Origin: an uncultured Massilia sp.
Lineage (GTDB): Bacteria; Pseudomonadota; Gammaproteobacteria; Burkholderiales; Burkholderiaceae_D
Reading direction: 5' to 3'
Length of the DNA: 64,000 nt
NCBI RefSeq assembly: GCF_913773735.1
Contig: NZ_CAJYEB010000044.1
Location: 1 to 64,000 of the forward strand
This document shows positions 1 through 9,286 of the stretch, one piece after another. Every line of letters starts with the position of its first letter. Positions within the stretch are counted from its first letter, which is position 1. Below the pieces are notes generated by a model, which was not told where the DNA came from, made no database searches, and saw only the letters and a list, made by a program, of their open reading frames with translations. The position numbers and the translations under genes were made by a program.

Positions 1-2039
1 TCGGCGCCGTCGTAGCCGGTCGCCGGGGTATAGGTGTAGGTGCCGTCGCCATTCACCACCACGCTGCCGTGTGCCGGATCGGTGGCCTTGCTGTACGTCA
101 CCAGGTCGCCGTCGACGTCCGTGGCGACAGGCAGGCTGCCGCTCTTGACCGTATCTTCGTTCGTCGTGATCGCCGTGCCGGAGGCCGTCGGTGCATGGTT
201 GGCCGGGGGATCGGCGAAGTCGACCACGATGTCGCTGCGCGAGGCGCCCGTCACGGCGCTGGCCGAGACGCCACTGAACGCCGCGTCGCCGAAGGTCACG
301 CCGAAATTGGCGATGTCGTTCGCATTCGTGTGCGCGTTGGCGTTGCCGGTAAACGTCAGGGTCGCGGTGGTGGCGCTGGTACGCGTCACGTGGGCCGTGA
401 GGCCGGCCGGGGTATTGCTGAACGTGACGCCTGACAGGTCCGCGCCATTGCTACCGCTGAAGCTGCCGTTGGCCAGCGTGATGGTCGCGCTCATCGAGAA
501 CGATCCGTCGTTGGCGCTCGCCTCGACGAAATTGGTGGTGCTGTAGGTCAGGCGCGGGGCCGGCGTGTCGACGACGTTGGTGGTACCGTTCCAGGCCGGA
601 CCCACGCTGAAATCGATCGCGAAATAGGCGATGCCGCTCAAGCTGCCGGAACCGGCGGTGTTGACGCCCGACTTGATCTGGAACGAACTCATGGAGTCGT
701 AATAGACCTTGACGCGGTACTCGTCGGCGGTAATGCTGCTCGACGGGTTGTTGAAGCCGCTGGCCGCCACATACTGGAATGTCACCGCGCCGTTGCCCTG
801 GGTCGAGGCGACCAGCTTGGTGTTGGTCGATAGTTCGTAGCGCGAAAAACCCTTGAACTGCTGGTACTGGCGGTCGCTGTTGCTGGAACCCACGCCATCG
901 ATGTCGTAGGAGTTGACAGCAACGTTCTGCAGCGTGACGGCGGTGCCAGTGCCCGCGCCGGTGTAAGTGCCGGCCTTGTAGAAGTCGATGGTGAACGTAG
1001 CGCCGCCGCCGGAAGCGGTGACGTTCATGTTCGGCTGGAAGTAGTTCGCCCCCGTCGTCGAGGGGTTGTTCGGCGAATCGTAGGTGCTGATGGTGGCGCG
1101 GTCAAGCGCGGTGGTTACCACCGCATCGATGGCCTGGCCGTCGATGGTAATGACGCTGTTGAAACGCACCACGTTGCCGTTCGACTTGCCGTCGCCGATG
1201 ATATTGGTGAAGCCGCTGCCGGTGCCGTTGAACACCAATTCTCGCCAGTTGGCGTCGTACACCGTCTGCGTCGCCAGCGCGCCCTGCCAGCCGGCGCCGT
1301 CCAGCGCCAGCGCGGCGGTGTCGATGGCGCCCTGGTGCGCTTCCAGCGTCCAGTTGCCCGAGAACGCCCGCGAACCGGTGATATCGGTCGACGCGGCCAC
1401 GTCGGCATGGGTCAGCGCGGCCAGGCGATCCACGAACGCCTGGCCGGCCGCGCCTTCGGCCACGTCGCAACCGTAGATCAGGAGGTCGCCGCCGGATGCC
1501 AGGGCCTGGCCCAGGCGCGCGAAGCGGTCGCCGTACTGGTCGATGTTGGCGCCCGAAATGGTGGATCCCAACTCGATCTGGCCGGCCGCGCCGTGCGTGA
1601 CCAGGTGGATCGCGTCGACCGGCGCGTGTCCGGCAAGCGCATCGACCATCTGCTGCAGGCCGTCGCGCGTATGGTCCAGCACGACCACTTCCACCCCGGG
1701 CGCCACGCCCGCCACCAGTTGCTGGTAGTTCGGGATATTGTCCTCGATGAACACGATCTCCTGGCGTTCCTGCGCCGGCGGGCGCAGTGCGGGCGGCACC
1801 AGCGTGTCCTGGTGGCCGGCATCGTGCCGGGGCGCCGCGCGCTCGGCCGCGGCCGCGGCCGTGGCGTCGGCCGCCGCCTTGGCCGCGGCGACCGCGGCAT
1901 CGGCGGTGGCGCCGTCGAACATGATACGCGGCTCCAGGGCGAACGATGCCGGGCCGCGGCGGTTCAGGGCGCGGCGCGCGCCGGCGGGGGCACCCGCCGT
2001 ATCGATGGCGGTCAGGTCGAGGACGGAATTGGATTTCAT
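1..2039 (-). CDS. Giant DUF4347/Ig-like surface protein, N-terminal part (runs off the left edge)
   Basis: About 679 residues are visible; the frame is still open at base 1. It begins [13 protein letters not shown] and carries the [10 protein letters not shown] motif at residues 35-44, typical of the start of very large bacterial surface/secreted proteins with a DUF4347 domain. DUF4347 follows (about 83-250, with HLVTHGAAG and [11 protein letters not shown]-type segments), then beta-rich adhesin-like sequence and the start of a cadherin/VCBS-like repeat ([29 protein letters not shown]). There is no cleavable signal peptide, which fits type I-like export. It lies 37 bp downstream of a periplasmic adaptor and a TolC-like gene on the same strand. 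Likely role: adhesion or biofilm matrix (inference). The C-terminal export signal lies outside the window. Confidence 0.8.
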   Translation of the reverse strand, partial: MKSNSVLDLTAIDTAGAPAGARRALNRRGPASFALEPRIMFDGATADAAVAAAKAAADATAAAAAERAAPRHDAGHQDTLVPPALRPPAQERQEIVFIEDNIPNYQQLVAGVAPGVEVVVLDHTRDGLQQMVDALAGHAPVDAIHLVTHGAAGQIELGSTISGANIDQYGDRFARLGQALASGGDLLIYGCDVAEGAAGQAFVDRLAALTHADVAASTDITGSRAFSGNWTLEAHQGAIDTAALALDGAGWQGALATQTVYDANWRELVFNGTGSGFTNIIGDGKSNGNVVRFNSVITIDGQAIDAVVTTALDRATISTYDSPNNPSTTGANYFQPNMNVTASGGGATFTIDFYKAGTYTGAGTGTAVTLQNVAVNSYDIDGVGSSNSDRQYQQFKGFSRYELSTNTKLVASTQGNGAVTFQYVAASGFNNPSSSITADEYRVKVYYDSMSSFQIKSGVNTAGSGSLSGIAYFAIDFSVGPAWNGTTNVVDTPAPRLTYSTTNFVEASANDGSFSMSATITLANGSFSGSNGADLSGVTFSNTPAGLTAHVTRTSATTATLTFTGNANAHTNANDIANFGVTFGDAAFSGVSASAVTGASRSDIVVDFADPPANHAPTASGTAITTNEDTVKSGSLPVATDVDGDLVTYSKATDPAHGSVVVNGDGTYTYTPATGYDGA

Positions 2040-2076
2040 GCGGGTTCGGGGCAAAGGATGGGTCGGTACCGGCGGG

Positions 2077-2871
2077 TCAGTGGCCGGCGGGTGGAGTGAG
2101 CTCGACGCGTCCGCTCATGCCGGCGATCAGCTCGGGAAAACGGCCGGCGATCGCGGCCGACAGCTTGACCGACTGGCTGACCGGATCGACGCGCGCGCCG
2201 ATGCGCTGTACCTTGGCCGGATAGGTCTTGCCGGTCTCGTCGATACGCACCTGGAACGCGTGTCCCGGCTTGATCCAGGCCAGCCAGCGCGACGGCACCA
2301 GGAATTCGAGTTCGAGCACCGAATCGTCGAGGATCTCCAGCAGGGCCTGGCCGGGCTGCACGTATTGCTGCTCGCGCACCTTCTGCTCGGCGACGCGCCC
2401 GCCGAACGGCGCCGCGATCGTGCACTTGGACAGCAGCACGCGGCTGCCTTCGACTTCGGCCCTGGCCTTGCCGACTTCGGCTTCCGACGCCTCCAGTTCG
2501 ACCTTGCCGACCGAACGCAGCTCATCGAGGCGCTTGTTGGCGACGTAAGTGCGCTCGGCCGCGCCCAGCACGGCCCTGGCCTTCTGCAACTGGGCCTGCT
2601 GCAGCGAGCAATCGAAGGCGACCAGCGCCTGGCCGGCGCGGAATGCGCCGCCTTCTGGCACCGCGATCCGGCTGATCTTGGCGCCGATCTCGGACGCCAC
2701 CGTGGTGTAGCGGCGCGGCGCGAGCTGGGCGCGGATATCCTGGCGATCCAGCGCGGTGCGGCCGGCCTGGGCCTGCGGCGCCGGCACGGCGGGCGCGGCG
2801 GCGATGGCCGCCTGGGCCATGGCCAGGCCGGCGGCCGCTACCAGGGCCGCGATACGGACGTGCACCCTCAT
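2077..2871 (-). CDS. Periplasmic adaptor (HlyD/RND membrane-fusion protein family)
   Basis: 264 residues. A signal peptide ([20 protein letters not shown]) is followed by a barrel-sandwich half ([29 protein letters not shown], about 55-90), an alpha-helical hairpin rich in Ala/Glu/Lys (about 90-145), the returning lipoyl half ([30 protein letters not shown]) and a beta-barrel domain. It is shorter than classical HlyD proteins and lacks their N-terminal membrane anchor, resembling small adaptors found beside DUF4347 giant proteins. Its ATG overlaps the TolC-like stop codon by 4 bases, indicating translational coupling. No ABC ATPase or RND pump is in the window, so the inner-membrane partner is unknown. 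Confidence 0.85.
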   Translation of the reverse strand: MRVHVRIAALVAAAGLAMAQAAIAAAPAVPAPQAQAGRTALDRQDIRAQLAPRRYTTVASEIGAKISRIAVPEGGAFRAGQALVAFDCSLQQAQLQKARAVLGAAERTYVANKRLDELRSVGKVELEASEAEVGKARAEVEGSRVLLSKCTIAAPFGGRVAEQKVREQQYVQPGQALLEILDDSVLELEFLVPSRWLAWIKPGHAFQVRIDETGKTYPAKVQRIGARVDPVSQSVKLSAAIAGRFPELIAGMSGRVELTPPAGH

Positions 2872-4490
2872 TGGCGCTTGCCCTGCGCGGCGCGCTTGCG
2901 CTGCGTCGTGGCCTTGGCCAGCTTGACGGGCGCGGCCGGGGCGGCCGCGGGCGCCGGCGCGGCCGGCGCGGCCGCTGCGGACTTGGCGGGACGGGACGCG
3001 AGGTCCTGCTCCCAGGTGCGCATCGCCGCGCCCACGTCGCGCGTCAGCTGTTCCAGCGACAGCTCGTCCACGCTGCCCAGGCGCGGTTCCATGCCCACGG
3101 TCGCCTGCATCTTGCTGGCCGCGCCCTGCAGTTGCGCCAGCGACTGGTAGCGGCGCAGCAGCGACAGGATCGCGGTCGTGTTGTTGGCCACCATCTCCAG
3201 CTGGCTCTGGGCTTCGACCTGGCGGCGATTGCGCACGTGCTCGGCGATCTTCGCGTCGGCGCTCCAGATCTGGTCGGCGCGCAGGTACTGGCGGTAGGCG
3301 ACCTGGTATTGCAGGCGCGCCAGGTGGACCTGGGTCAGCACGCTCATCTGGGTCGCCATGCGGCGCTGGTCGGCCAGCTTCACGCCGGCCTCGGCCATGC
3401 GTTTCTGGGCCGGCCCGGAGAACAGGTTCATCACGTTCCACGACAGGTGCGCGCCGGCGTCGTTCCAGCGGTTGTTGATCTGGTACTTGTCGGCGTCGTA
3501 GCGCAGGTCGTAGTTGAACGACAGGTTGGGGAACAGGCGCAGCATGGTCTTGCGCGTTTCCTCGACCGCGATGCGGCCGTTGTAGAACTGTTCGCGCAGG
3601 TCGGCGTTCTGGGTCACGGCCAGCTCTTCCAGGCGGGCCACGGGCACCTCCAGCAGGGCCGGCTCCATGCCGCCATCCGGCTCGACGACCTCGAAGTCCT
3701 GGTCCAGGGGCGCGTTGATCAGGCTGGCCAGTTCGACGCGGCCGCTGGCCAGTTCCTGCTCGATGCTTTCCAGCAGGCGCAGGTTTTCCAGCAGCTGGCG
3801 CTGGTAGCGCAGCGTGTCGACCGGCGAGCGCAGGCGTTCCTTCTCGACCTTGCGGGCATCGGCCAGGGCGGCCTCGGCCATGTCGATCGTGCGCTTGACG
3901 TCGTCGCGCAGCTTTTGCGCGCTGGCGGTGCGCCAGAACGCGGTCCGCACGTCGGCGATCAGCACGTGCATGGCCTTGCGGCGGCGCTCCGCCGCGATCA
4001 GCACGCGGTCCGCGCCCTGCTTCGCGCTCAGGTAGGACATGCCGAAGTCGAGCATGTTCCAGGTCAGGCCCAGGTCGTAGGCCGCATGGCTGCGCTCCGA
4101 CGAGATGTACGGGTTGGCCAGCGACGGCTTGCCGGTGACGGAATCGACGCTGCGGGTGATCAGTTCCTTGTCGCGCCAGGTATAGCCGGCGTTCGCCATC
4201 GCTTTCGGCAGCATGTCCAGGTTGGCCACGTCGAGCTGGTTCAGCGCCAGCGCCTCTTCCATCAGGCGGGTGCGGCGCTCCAGGTTGTACTTGAGGGCGC
4301 GGGCGATCGCCTCGTCCATCGACAGCTTGCCGGACAGCGGAGGAACTTGCGCCTGGGCCGCCGCGCGGTCCAGCGCCGCCTGCCGCTGCAGCGTCTCCTC
4401 GGCCAGCGGTTGCACGTTCACGGTGCCGCAGCCGGCCAGCACCGCGGCGGCAAACACGCCGGCCGTCGCTGCTGCGAGTTTCCTGGGCAT
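2868..4490 (-). CDS. TolC-family outer-membrane efflux lipoprotein
   Basis: 540 residues. The chosen start gives a lipoprotein signal (MPRKLAAATAGVFAAAVLAGCG, lipobox LAGC); an in-frame ATG at 4532 has no better ribosome site and would bury the signal. The body shows the long coiled helices of outer-membrane efflux proteins (LSMDEAIARALKYNLERRTRL; repeated Ala/Leu/Gln-rich helices) and ends in an Ala/Pro then Lys/Arg-rich tail of about 35 residues, which is unusual. It probably forms the outer-membrane channel for the downstream adaptor and giant DUF4347 protein. It is the first gene of a tight three-gene unit reading leftward, preceded by an AT-rich leader. Confidence 0.87.
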   Translation of the reverse strand: MPRKLAAATAGVFAAAVLAGCGTVNVQPLAEETLQRQAALDRAAAQAQVPPLSGKLSMDEAIARALKYNLERRTRLMEEALALNQLDVANLDMLPKAMANAGYTWRDKELITRSVDSVTGKPSLANPYISSERSHAAYDLGLTWNMLDFGMSYLSAKQGADRVLIAAERRRKAMHVLIADVRTAFWRTASAQKLRDDVKRTIDMAEAALADARKVEKERLRSPVDTLRYQRQLLENLRLLESIEQELASGRVELASLINAPLDQDFEVVEPDGGMEPALLEVPVARLEELAVTQNADLREQFYNGRIAVEETRKTMLRLFPNLSFNYDLRYDADKYQINNRWNDAGAHLSWNVMNLFSGPAQKRMAEAGVKLADQRRMATQMSVLTQVHLARLQYQVAYRQYLRADQIWSADAKIAEHVRNRRQVEAQSQLEMVANNTTAILSLLRRYQSLAQLQGAASKMQATVGMEPRLGSVDELSLEQLTRDVGAAMRTWEQDLASRPAKSAAAAPAAPAPAAAPAAPVKLAKATTQRKRAAQGKRQ

Positions 4491-4935
4491 GAAGAAGGGG
4501 GATTGGCTGGGAAGGATCGCGCGAGAGGACATGGATGGTAATCGATGGGATGAGATTCGCCACGGTGCCGGCAGAACCGGCACCGGCGTGGCGCGGGGAT
4601 GGATAACGCTAACAAAGAAGATGATGACCAGAATTTTAGTGCACAATTGCTACCAAAATATCCCAAGAAACTAATATTTCCACTTTGCATGTTGTTATTA
4701 GGTAACGGAATATTGACAACGATGCCATGATTTTGCATTGTTTCTTTGTGGAAAATATTAAATCTCGATCCTCTTTTCTTTGCTTTGTTGAAAAATCCTC
4801 ATCGAATGGCGATGACCGGACACGATCCGGGGTGCTCCGCGTTCGTCACGGCGAAAAAAAACCAGCCCGCAGGCTGGTTGTCGGTCGCAAGCATGGCTTG
4901 CGCAAGCGGCATGCATGCCGCCCGCTGACGCGCGA
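4491..4935. promoter_or_regulatory. Gene-free AT-rich stretch: leader of the tolC-adaptor-DUF4347 unit plus a terminator
   Basis: 445 bp without a convincing gene. Bases about 4610-4800 are far richer in A/T than the flanks, as expected for the promoter region of the leftward export unit. I cannot assign a unique -35/-10 pair; TTGTCA followed by TAACAA on the minus strand (near 4690-4720) is only a weak candidate. The right end holds the terminator of the next gene (4854-4879). Short frames here have neither codon bias nor ribosome sites. Confidence 0.45.
4854..4879 (-). terminator. Rho-independent terminator of the Gly/Ser/Thr-rich gene
   Basis: On the minus strand a perfect 8-bp stem (AACCAGCC/GGCTGGTT at 4860-4867 and 4872-4879, 4-nt loop) is followed by a run of T (A-run at 4854-4861 on the plus strand). 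It lies 57 bp past the stop codon of the 4936-5613 gene. Confidence 0.8.
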
Positions 4936-5613
4936 TCAGTAGCCGCGGCTGCCGGTGCCGCCGCTGGTGCCGCTGGTCGTGCTGGTGCCGGTGGTGCTGG
5001 TGCCGCTGCTGGTGGTACCGGTGCTGGTACCGGTGCCGGTCGCGCTGGTGCCCGCGCCCGAACCCGCGCCCGTGCCGGTCATGCCGCCGCTCGACCCGCT
5101 CAGGCCGCTGCCCGAGCTGACGCCGCCGGCACCGGTGCTGCCGCTCATGCCGCTGGTGCCGGTCGCGCCGGAGCCCATGGTGCCGGTCGCGCCGGTCGTG
5201 CCGCTGGTTCCGCTGGTGCCGGTGGTACCGCTGCCGGTACCCATCGGGTCCGTGGCCGTGCCGGTGGTGCCGCTGGTGCCCATCGAGCCGGCGCCGGTGG
5301 TGCCGGTGGTGCCGCTGGTGCCCGACGAACCGGTGCCCATGGTGCCGCTGCTGGTACCGCTGGTACCGCTGGTGCCGCTACCCATCTGGCCCGTGGCGGT
5401 ACCGGTGCTGCTGCCGGTCGTGCTGCTGCCGGTCATGCCGCTGCTGCTGCTGCCGCTGCTGCCCGACTGTTTCTTGCCGGAGTGTTTCTGCGACGATTTG
5501 CTGGTCGACGACTGGTCCTGCGACGTGGTGCTGGTCTGCGCCTGGGCAGCGCCCATCATCGCCATGGCAATCGACGCACCCATCAGGCCTTTCAGAAGTT
5601 TATTCATCTGCAT
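4936..5613 (-). CDS. Secreted low-complexity Gly/Ser/Thr-rich protein
   Basis: 225 residues. A clear signal peptide (MQMNKLLKGLMGASIAMAMMGAAQAQ) is followed by a short charged Ser/Lys segment and about 160 residues of GTSGT/TGSSGT-like repeats. The start at 5613 is supported by AGGAG 7 nt upstream and the gene ends before a good terminator. The repetitive DNA (mostly GGT/GGC/ACC/AGC-type codons) also leaves long open frames on the other strand, but those have no ribosome site or plausible composition. Such proteins occur in Oxalobacteraceae as annotated hypothetical proteins; the function is unknown. The repeats make length variation by slippage or recombination likely. Confidence 0.75.
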   Translation of the reverse strand: MQMNKLLKGLMGASIAMAMMGAAQAQTSTTSQDQSSTSKSSQKHSGKKQSGSSGSSSSGMTGSSTTGSSTGTATGQMGSGTSGTSGTSSGTMGTGSSGTSGTTGTTGAGSMGTSGTTGTATDPMGTGSGTTGTSGTSGTTGATGTMGSGATGTSGMSGSTGAGGVSSGSGLSGSSGGMTGTGAGSGAGTSATGTGTSTGTTSSGTSTTGTSTTSGTSGGTGSRGY

Positions 5614-5735
5614 GTCGTTTCTCCTAATATGTTTGGGGCTAAAAGCTCAACAATATCAATGAGATACCGTTCAGAGGAAAACCAGTCTAAAGCGATCGCG
5701 GCAAAGCGTGCGCGCGTTAGCCGCCAGGAAAGTAT

Positions 5736-6983
5736 TCATCCGGGGTGAACCAGGCCCGCCGCCTGCGCGGACAGCGTGCCCAGGCGCGTGTACAGCTCGA
5801 GCACGCGGCTGGCATCGTCGGGATAGACGCGGTTCGACAGCAGCACGTAAAAGCTGCGCGATCCCGGGTCGATCCACAGCACGCAGCCCGTGAAACCGGT
5901 ATGGCCGTAGCTGGCCCCAACCGGGTACAGCAAGCCGCGCGGCCGTAGCGCGTAGGGCGAATCGATGTCCATGCCCATGCCGCGCGGCGCCAGTCCGGCG
6001 GGCGTCTGCGCCGTGGTCAGCAGGCGCACGCTGTCCGGGCGCAGGATGCGCACACCGTCGAGTTCGCCGCCATTGAGCACCATGCGCGCATACCGCGCCA
6101 CGTCGCGCGCGGTGGTGAACACGCCGGCCGAGCCGGCCACGCCGTCCATGCGGCGCGCGGTCGGGTCGTGCACCACGCCCTGCAGCAGCGCGCCCGGCGC
6201 CAGGTCGCCGTGCGCCGTGGCCGTGCCCGGCTGCGCGCCCTTCTGCGTCGGCGCGATCGTGTCCGCCGCCACGCCGCGCCGCAGCGGCAGGTAGCCGGTA
6301 TCGCGCATGCCCAGCGGCGCGAAGATGCGGGTGCGCGCGAACTGGTCCAGCGGCATGCCGGAGACGCGCTGCACGAGCTGGCCCAGCAGGATGTAGTTGA
6401 TGTCCGAGTAGCGCAACAGCGTGCCCGGCGCATCGGTCACCGCCGTGTTGCACGCCAGCGCGTGGGCGGCGGCATCGCCGTGCCAGGCCGGCTTCGCGGG
6501 CAGCCCGGACGGCAGGCCGGAACTGTGGGTCAGCAGGTGGCGGATCGTGATGGCGTCCTTGCCGCCGCCGGCGCATTCCGGAAAGTACTGCGCCAGGCGC
6601 GCATCGAGGTCGATCTTGCCCTCCTCGGCCAGCAGCAGGATGGCCGGCGCCGTGGCCAGCACCTTGCTCAGCGAGGCGGCATCGAACACGGTGTCCGGCG
6701 TGACGGGCGCCGCGTCCGGCCCGTCATGCAGCGTACCGTAGGCCCGTTCGTAGACGTCGCCGGCGCGCTCTAGGTGGAACACGGCCCCCGGCAATTTTTT
6801 CTCGCCGATCGCCTGCCGGAGCGCGGCATCGATCTCGGGAAAGCGCGCCGCATCGAGGGCGGCATGACGGGCGCCGGGGAGCGGACGGCCGGGGACGGCG
6901 CACCCGGCGGCGAGGACGGCGAGGCAGGCGACGGCGAACAGGGTGCGGCGTGGCAGCCGCGCACGGAAGGAAAACAGGCGCAT
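5736..6983 (-). CDS. Serine hydrolase, beta-lactamase class C/EstB-like lipoprotein
   Basis: 415 residues. The start at 6983 gives a lipoprotein signal (ACLAVLAAGCA, lipobox LAAGC) preceded by basic residues. The catalytic Ser/Lys pair is in SLSK at residues 104-107. The second motif is Y-S-D/N-like (RYSDINYILLGQLVQ) and the third is HTG (YGHTGFTG) near the C terminus, all in the spacing of class C beta-lactamase/D-Ala-D-Ala peptidase-like esterases. Probable substrates are esters or peptidoglycan-derived peptides; true beta-lactamase activity cannot be claimed. Transcribed divergently from the LLM oxidoreductase gene. Confidence 0.85.
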   Translation of the reverse strand: MRLFSFRARLPRRTLFAVACLAVLAAGCAVPGRPLPGARHAALDAARFPEIDAALRQAIGEKKLPGAVFHLERAGDVYERAYGTLHDGPDAAPVTPDTVFDAASLSKVLATAPAILLLAEEGKIDLDARLAQYFPECAGGGKDAITIRHLLTHSSGLPSGLPAKPAWHGDAAAHALACNTAVTDAPGTLLRYSDINYILLGQLVQRVSGMPLDQFARTRIFAPLGMRDTGYLPLRRGVAADTIAPTQKGAQPGTATAHGDLAPGALLQGVVHDPTARRMDGVAGSAGVFTTARDVARYARMVLNGGELDGVRILRPDSVRLLTTAQTPAGLAPRGMGMDIDSPYALRPRGLLYPVGASYGHTGFTGCVLWIDPGSRSFYVLLSNRVYPDDASRVLELYTRLGTLSAQAAGLVHPG

Positions 6984-7109
6984 GGACGGAACCGCCTTAA
7001 AAAAAGGCAATCATAGGCAGCGCATCCGGCAGGGTCAAGCGTACGCGCCGGCGTCCATACGCCGGACCGCATTTTGGACCGCCGCGCACGCGAAAGGAAC
7101 GATCGGCGT

Positions 7110-8108
7110 ATGATTCCCCGCATGATCCCATTCTCGATACTCGACCTCGCCCCGATCACGGAAGGGGCGCAGGCATCCGACTCCTTCCGCAACTCGCTCG
7201 ACCTCGCGCAGCATGGCGAGCGCTGGGGCTACCACCGCTTCTGGCTGGCCGAACACCACGGCATGCCGGGCATCGCCAGCGCGGCGACCGCGGTGCTGAT
7301 CGGCCACGTGGCCGGCGGCACCTCGCGCATCCGCGTCGGCGCCGGCGGCATCATGCTGCCGAACCACTCGCCGCTCGTGATCGCCGAACAGTTCGGCACG
7401 CTCGCATCGCTGTATCCGGGCCGCATCGACCTGGGCCTGGGCCGCGCGCCCGGCTCCGACCAGGCGACGGCGCGCGCGCTGCGCCGCAACCTCGCTTCCG
7501 ACGCGGACGAGTTCCCGCAGGACGTCGTCGAACTGCTCGATTATTTTTCCGACGCGCCGCGCGGCCGCATCCGCGCCGTGCCGGGCGCGGGGCTGAAGGT
7601 GCCGGTCTGGATCCTCGGCTCGAGCCTGTTCGGCGCGCAGCTGGCGGCGCACCTGGGCCTGCCCTATGCCTTCGCCTCGCATTTCGCGCCGCAGATGATG
7701 ATGCAGGCGATCGAGATCTACCGCGCCACCTTCCGCCCGTCGGAGCAGCTCGACAAGCCTTACGTGATGCTCGGCTTCAACGTGTTCGCGGCCGACAGCG
7801 ACGAGGAAGCGCAATTGCGCGCCACCTCGATGCAACAGGCCTTCGTCAACCTGCGCACCGGGCATCCGACCAAGCTGAAGCCGCCGGTCGCCGGCTATTA
7901 CGACCTGCTCGGCCCGGCGGAACGCACGATGCTCGATTCGGTGCTGTCGTGCTCGGCGATCGGCGCGCCCGACACGGTCGAACGCCAGCTCAAGGCCTTC
8001 ATCGCGCGCACCGGCGCCGACGAGCTGATGATCACCTCGCAGATCTTCGACCACGCGGCGCGCCTGCGTTCGTACGAGATTACGGCGGAGATCCAGCGCA
8101 AGGGCTGA
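7110..8108 (+). CDS. LLM-class flavin-dependent oxidoreductase (luciferase-like)
   Basis: 332 residues. The sequence ([64 protein letters not shown]) is characteristic of the alkanal-monooxygenase-like family with an FMN-binding TIM barrel. The start at 7110 ([10 protein letters not shown]) has GAAAGGA about 10 nt upstream; an in-frame ATG at 7122 is an alternative. The substrate cannot be read from the sequence. It stands alone on the plus strand. Confidence 0.88.
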   Translation: MIPRMIPFSILDLAPITEGAQASDSFRNSLDLAQHGERWGYHRFWLAEHHGMPGIASAATAVLIGHVAGGTSRIRVGAGGIMLPNHSPLVIAEQFGTLASLYPGRIDLGLGRAPGSDQATARALRRNLASDADEFPQDVVELLDYFSDAPRGRIRAVPGAGLKVPVWILGSSLFGAQLAAHLGLPYAFASHFAPQMMMQAIEIYRATFRPSEQLDKPYVMLGFNVFAADSDEEAQLRATSMQQAFVNLRTGHPTKLKPPVAGYYDLLGPAERTMLDSVLSCSAIGAPDTVERQLKAFIARTGADELMITSQIFDHAARLRSYEITAEIQRKG

Positions 8109-8235
8109 CGCTGCCGGCGACCTGCTTCATTACGGATTGTTTCCACGGTGGGATGGCGTACATTCGCCGTGGAACGCCATGTCTATGCTGGCGTCATCGG
8201 GCGGCATGTCGCCGCCGTGTCACCAGGAGAACACC

Positions 8236-8514
8236 ATGAAGTCGAAGACCGGATCGATCGTCCTTACCCTGATGCTGTCGCTCGCCGCCACGGGCGCCTG
8301 GGCCAAGCCCGGCTGCCTGAAGGGCGCGGCCGTGGGCGCGGTCGGCGGCCACGTGGCCGGCAAGCACGGCGTGCTCGGCGCGGCTGCGGGCTGCGCCGTC
8401 GGCCACCATATGGCCAAGAAGCAGGAAAAACAGGAAAAGCAGGAGCGCCAGCAGGCCCAGGCGAATGCCCAGGCGCAAGCCAACGCGAACGCCCAGGCGG
8501 CCGCACGCAAATAA
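8236..8514 (+). CDS. Small exported glycine-rich protein with charged tail
   Basis: 92 residues. Start supported by CCAGGAGA just upstream. Signal peptide (MKSKTGSIVLTLMLSLAATGAWA), then a glycine-zipper-like segment (GAAVGAVGGHVAGKHGVLGAAAGCAVGHHMA, residues about 32-62), then a Lys/Glu/Gln-rich helix and Ala/Asn/Gln tail. The glycine-zipper segment suggests membrane or envelope association, similar to small 17-kDa-antigen-like proteins. Function unknown. Confidence 0.7.
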   Translation: MKSKTGSIVLTLMLSLAATGAWAKPGCLKGAAVGAVGGHVAGKHGVLGAAAGCAVGHHMAKKQEKQEKQERQQAQANAQAQANANAQAAARK

Positions 8515-8528
8515 GCGGCCGTCCATCG

Positions 8529-8549
8529 GGGCCGGCGCGGCGCCGGCCC
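8529..8549. terminator. GC-rich hairpin between convergent genes
   Basis: Perfect 8-bp stem GGGCCGGC/GCCGGCCC with a 5-nt loop, 15 bp after the stop of the glycine-rich gene and 5 bp from the stop of the convergent hydrolase gene. No T-run, so it may act as a weak or bidirectional terminator or mRNA 3' end protector. Confidence 0.4.
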
Positions 8550-8553
8550 GGCG

Positions 8554-9144
8554 TCAGGCGTCGCCCGTCCCCGCCTGCAAGGCATCGATGAGCGCACGCG
8601 TCGAGCGCACCTTGCCCATCACCTTGAACACGTTACCGCACGCAAAGTTGTGCGCATCGGCCTCCATGCTGCTCATCGCATCCTCGGCGAACACCAGCTC
8701 GAAGCCCTGGTCGAACGCGGCGCGCGCCGTCGATTCGACGCCGAAATTGGTGGCGATGCCTCCCAGCACGATGGTCTTGATGTGGCGGCGCCGCAGCAGC
8801 TGTTCCAGGTCGGTCCCGTAGAAGGCGCCCCACTGGCGCTTGGTCACGACGATGTCCTGCGCCTGCACCTGCGCGTCCGGCGAGAAATGCAGGGCTTCCG
8901 GCGGCGGGGCCGGGGTGCCGGGCTTTTTCATGGGATTGTCCGCGGGCAGCGGCAGCAACTCGTCCAGCAGCACGCGCACGAACACCACCATGCCGCCGCG
9001 GTTGCGCATCTCGTCCGCCAGCAGCACGCAATTGCCGACGACGCGGTCGGCCGGGTGCGGCGCCAGCTGGCGCGTGGTATTGAAGTTCTGCAAATCGATC
9101 AGCACCAGGGCGGTGCGTCCAATGTCCAGTTTGGTATCGTCCAT
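8554..9144 (-). CDS. YecD-like isochorismatase-family hydrolase lacking the nucleophilic cysteine
   Basis: 196 residues, start supported by AAGGAGG. The fold is the cysteine-hydrolase/isochorismatase Rossmann fold: Asp17 (ALVLIDLQN) and Lys102 (TKRQWGAFYGTDLEQLLRRR). At the usual nucleophile position the sequence reads GIATNFGVESTARAA: Gly replaces the Cys of nicotinamidases/amidases. The segment is very close to what I recall of E. coli YecD (TKRQWGAFYGTDLE, TNIGVESTAR). Isochorismatases that hydrolyse enol ethers also lack Cys. The substrate is unknown; amidase activity is unlikely. Divergent from the M1 peptidase gene. Confidence 0.85.
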   Translation of the reverse strand: MDDTKLDIGRTALVLIDLQNFNTTRQLAPHPADRVVGNCVLLADEMRNRGGMVVFVRVLLDELLPLPADNPMKKPGTPAPPPEALHFSPDAQVQAQDIVVTKRQWGAFYGTDLEQLLRRRHIKTIVLGGIATNFGVESTARAAFDQGFELVFAEDAMSSMEADAHNFACGNVFKVMGKVRSTRALIDALQAGTGDA

Positions 9145-9286
9145 GGTTCCTCCTTGGGTAAAGTATCGGACAAGCGAGGAATCGGCGGCGCGCGCTCGAT
9201 GCCCCCATGGCCTATTCGCAGCGGGTTGCCTCTGTGATAAATTTCTCAGGATCATCAACAGCGAAGCGCCGACGCGCCGAACCCCC

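Noticed and set aside
4915-5748. Plus-strand gene of 235-277 residues overlapping the Gly/Ser/Thr-rich gene
   Set aside because: Its Ala/Gly/Pro/Val-only composition mirrors the repetitive antisense frame; no ribosome site or signal, while the minus frame has both plus a terminator.
8840-9286. N-terminal extension of the M1 peptidase into the divergent hydrolase gene
   Set aside because: The in-frame upstream sequence is antisense to the YecD-like gene; the start at 9287 gives a clean lipoprotein signal.
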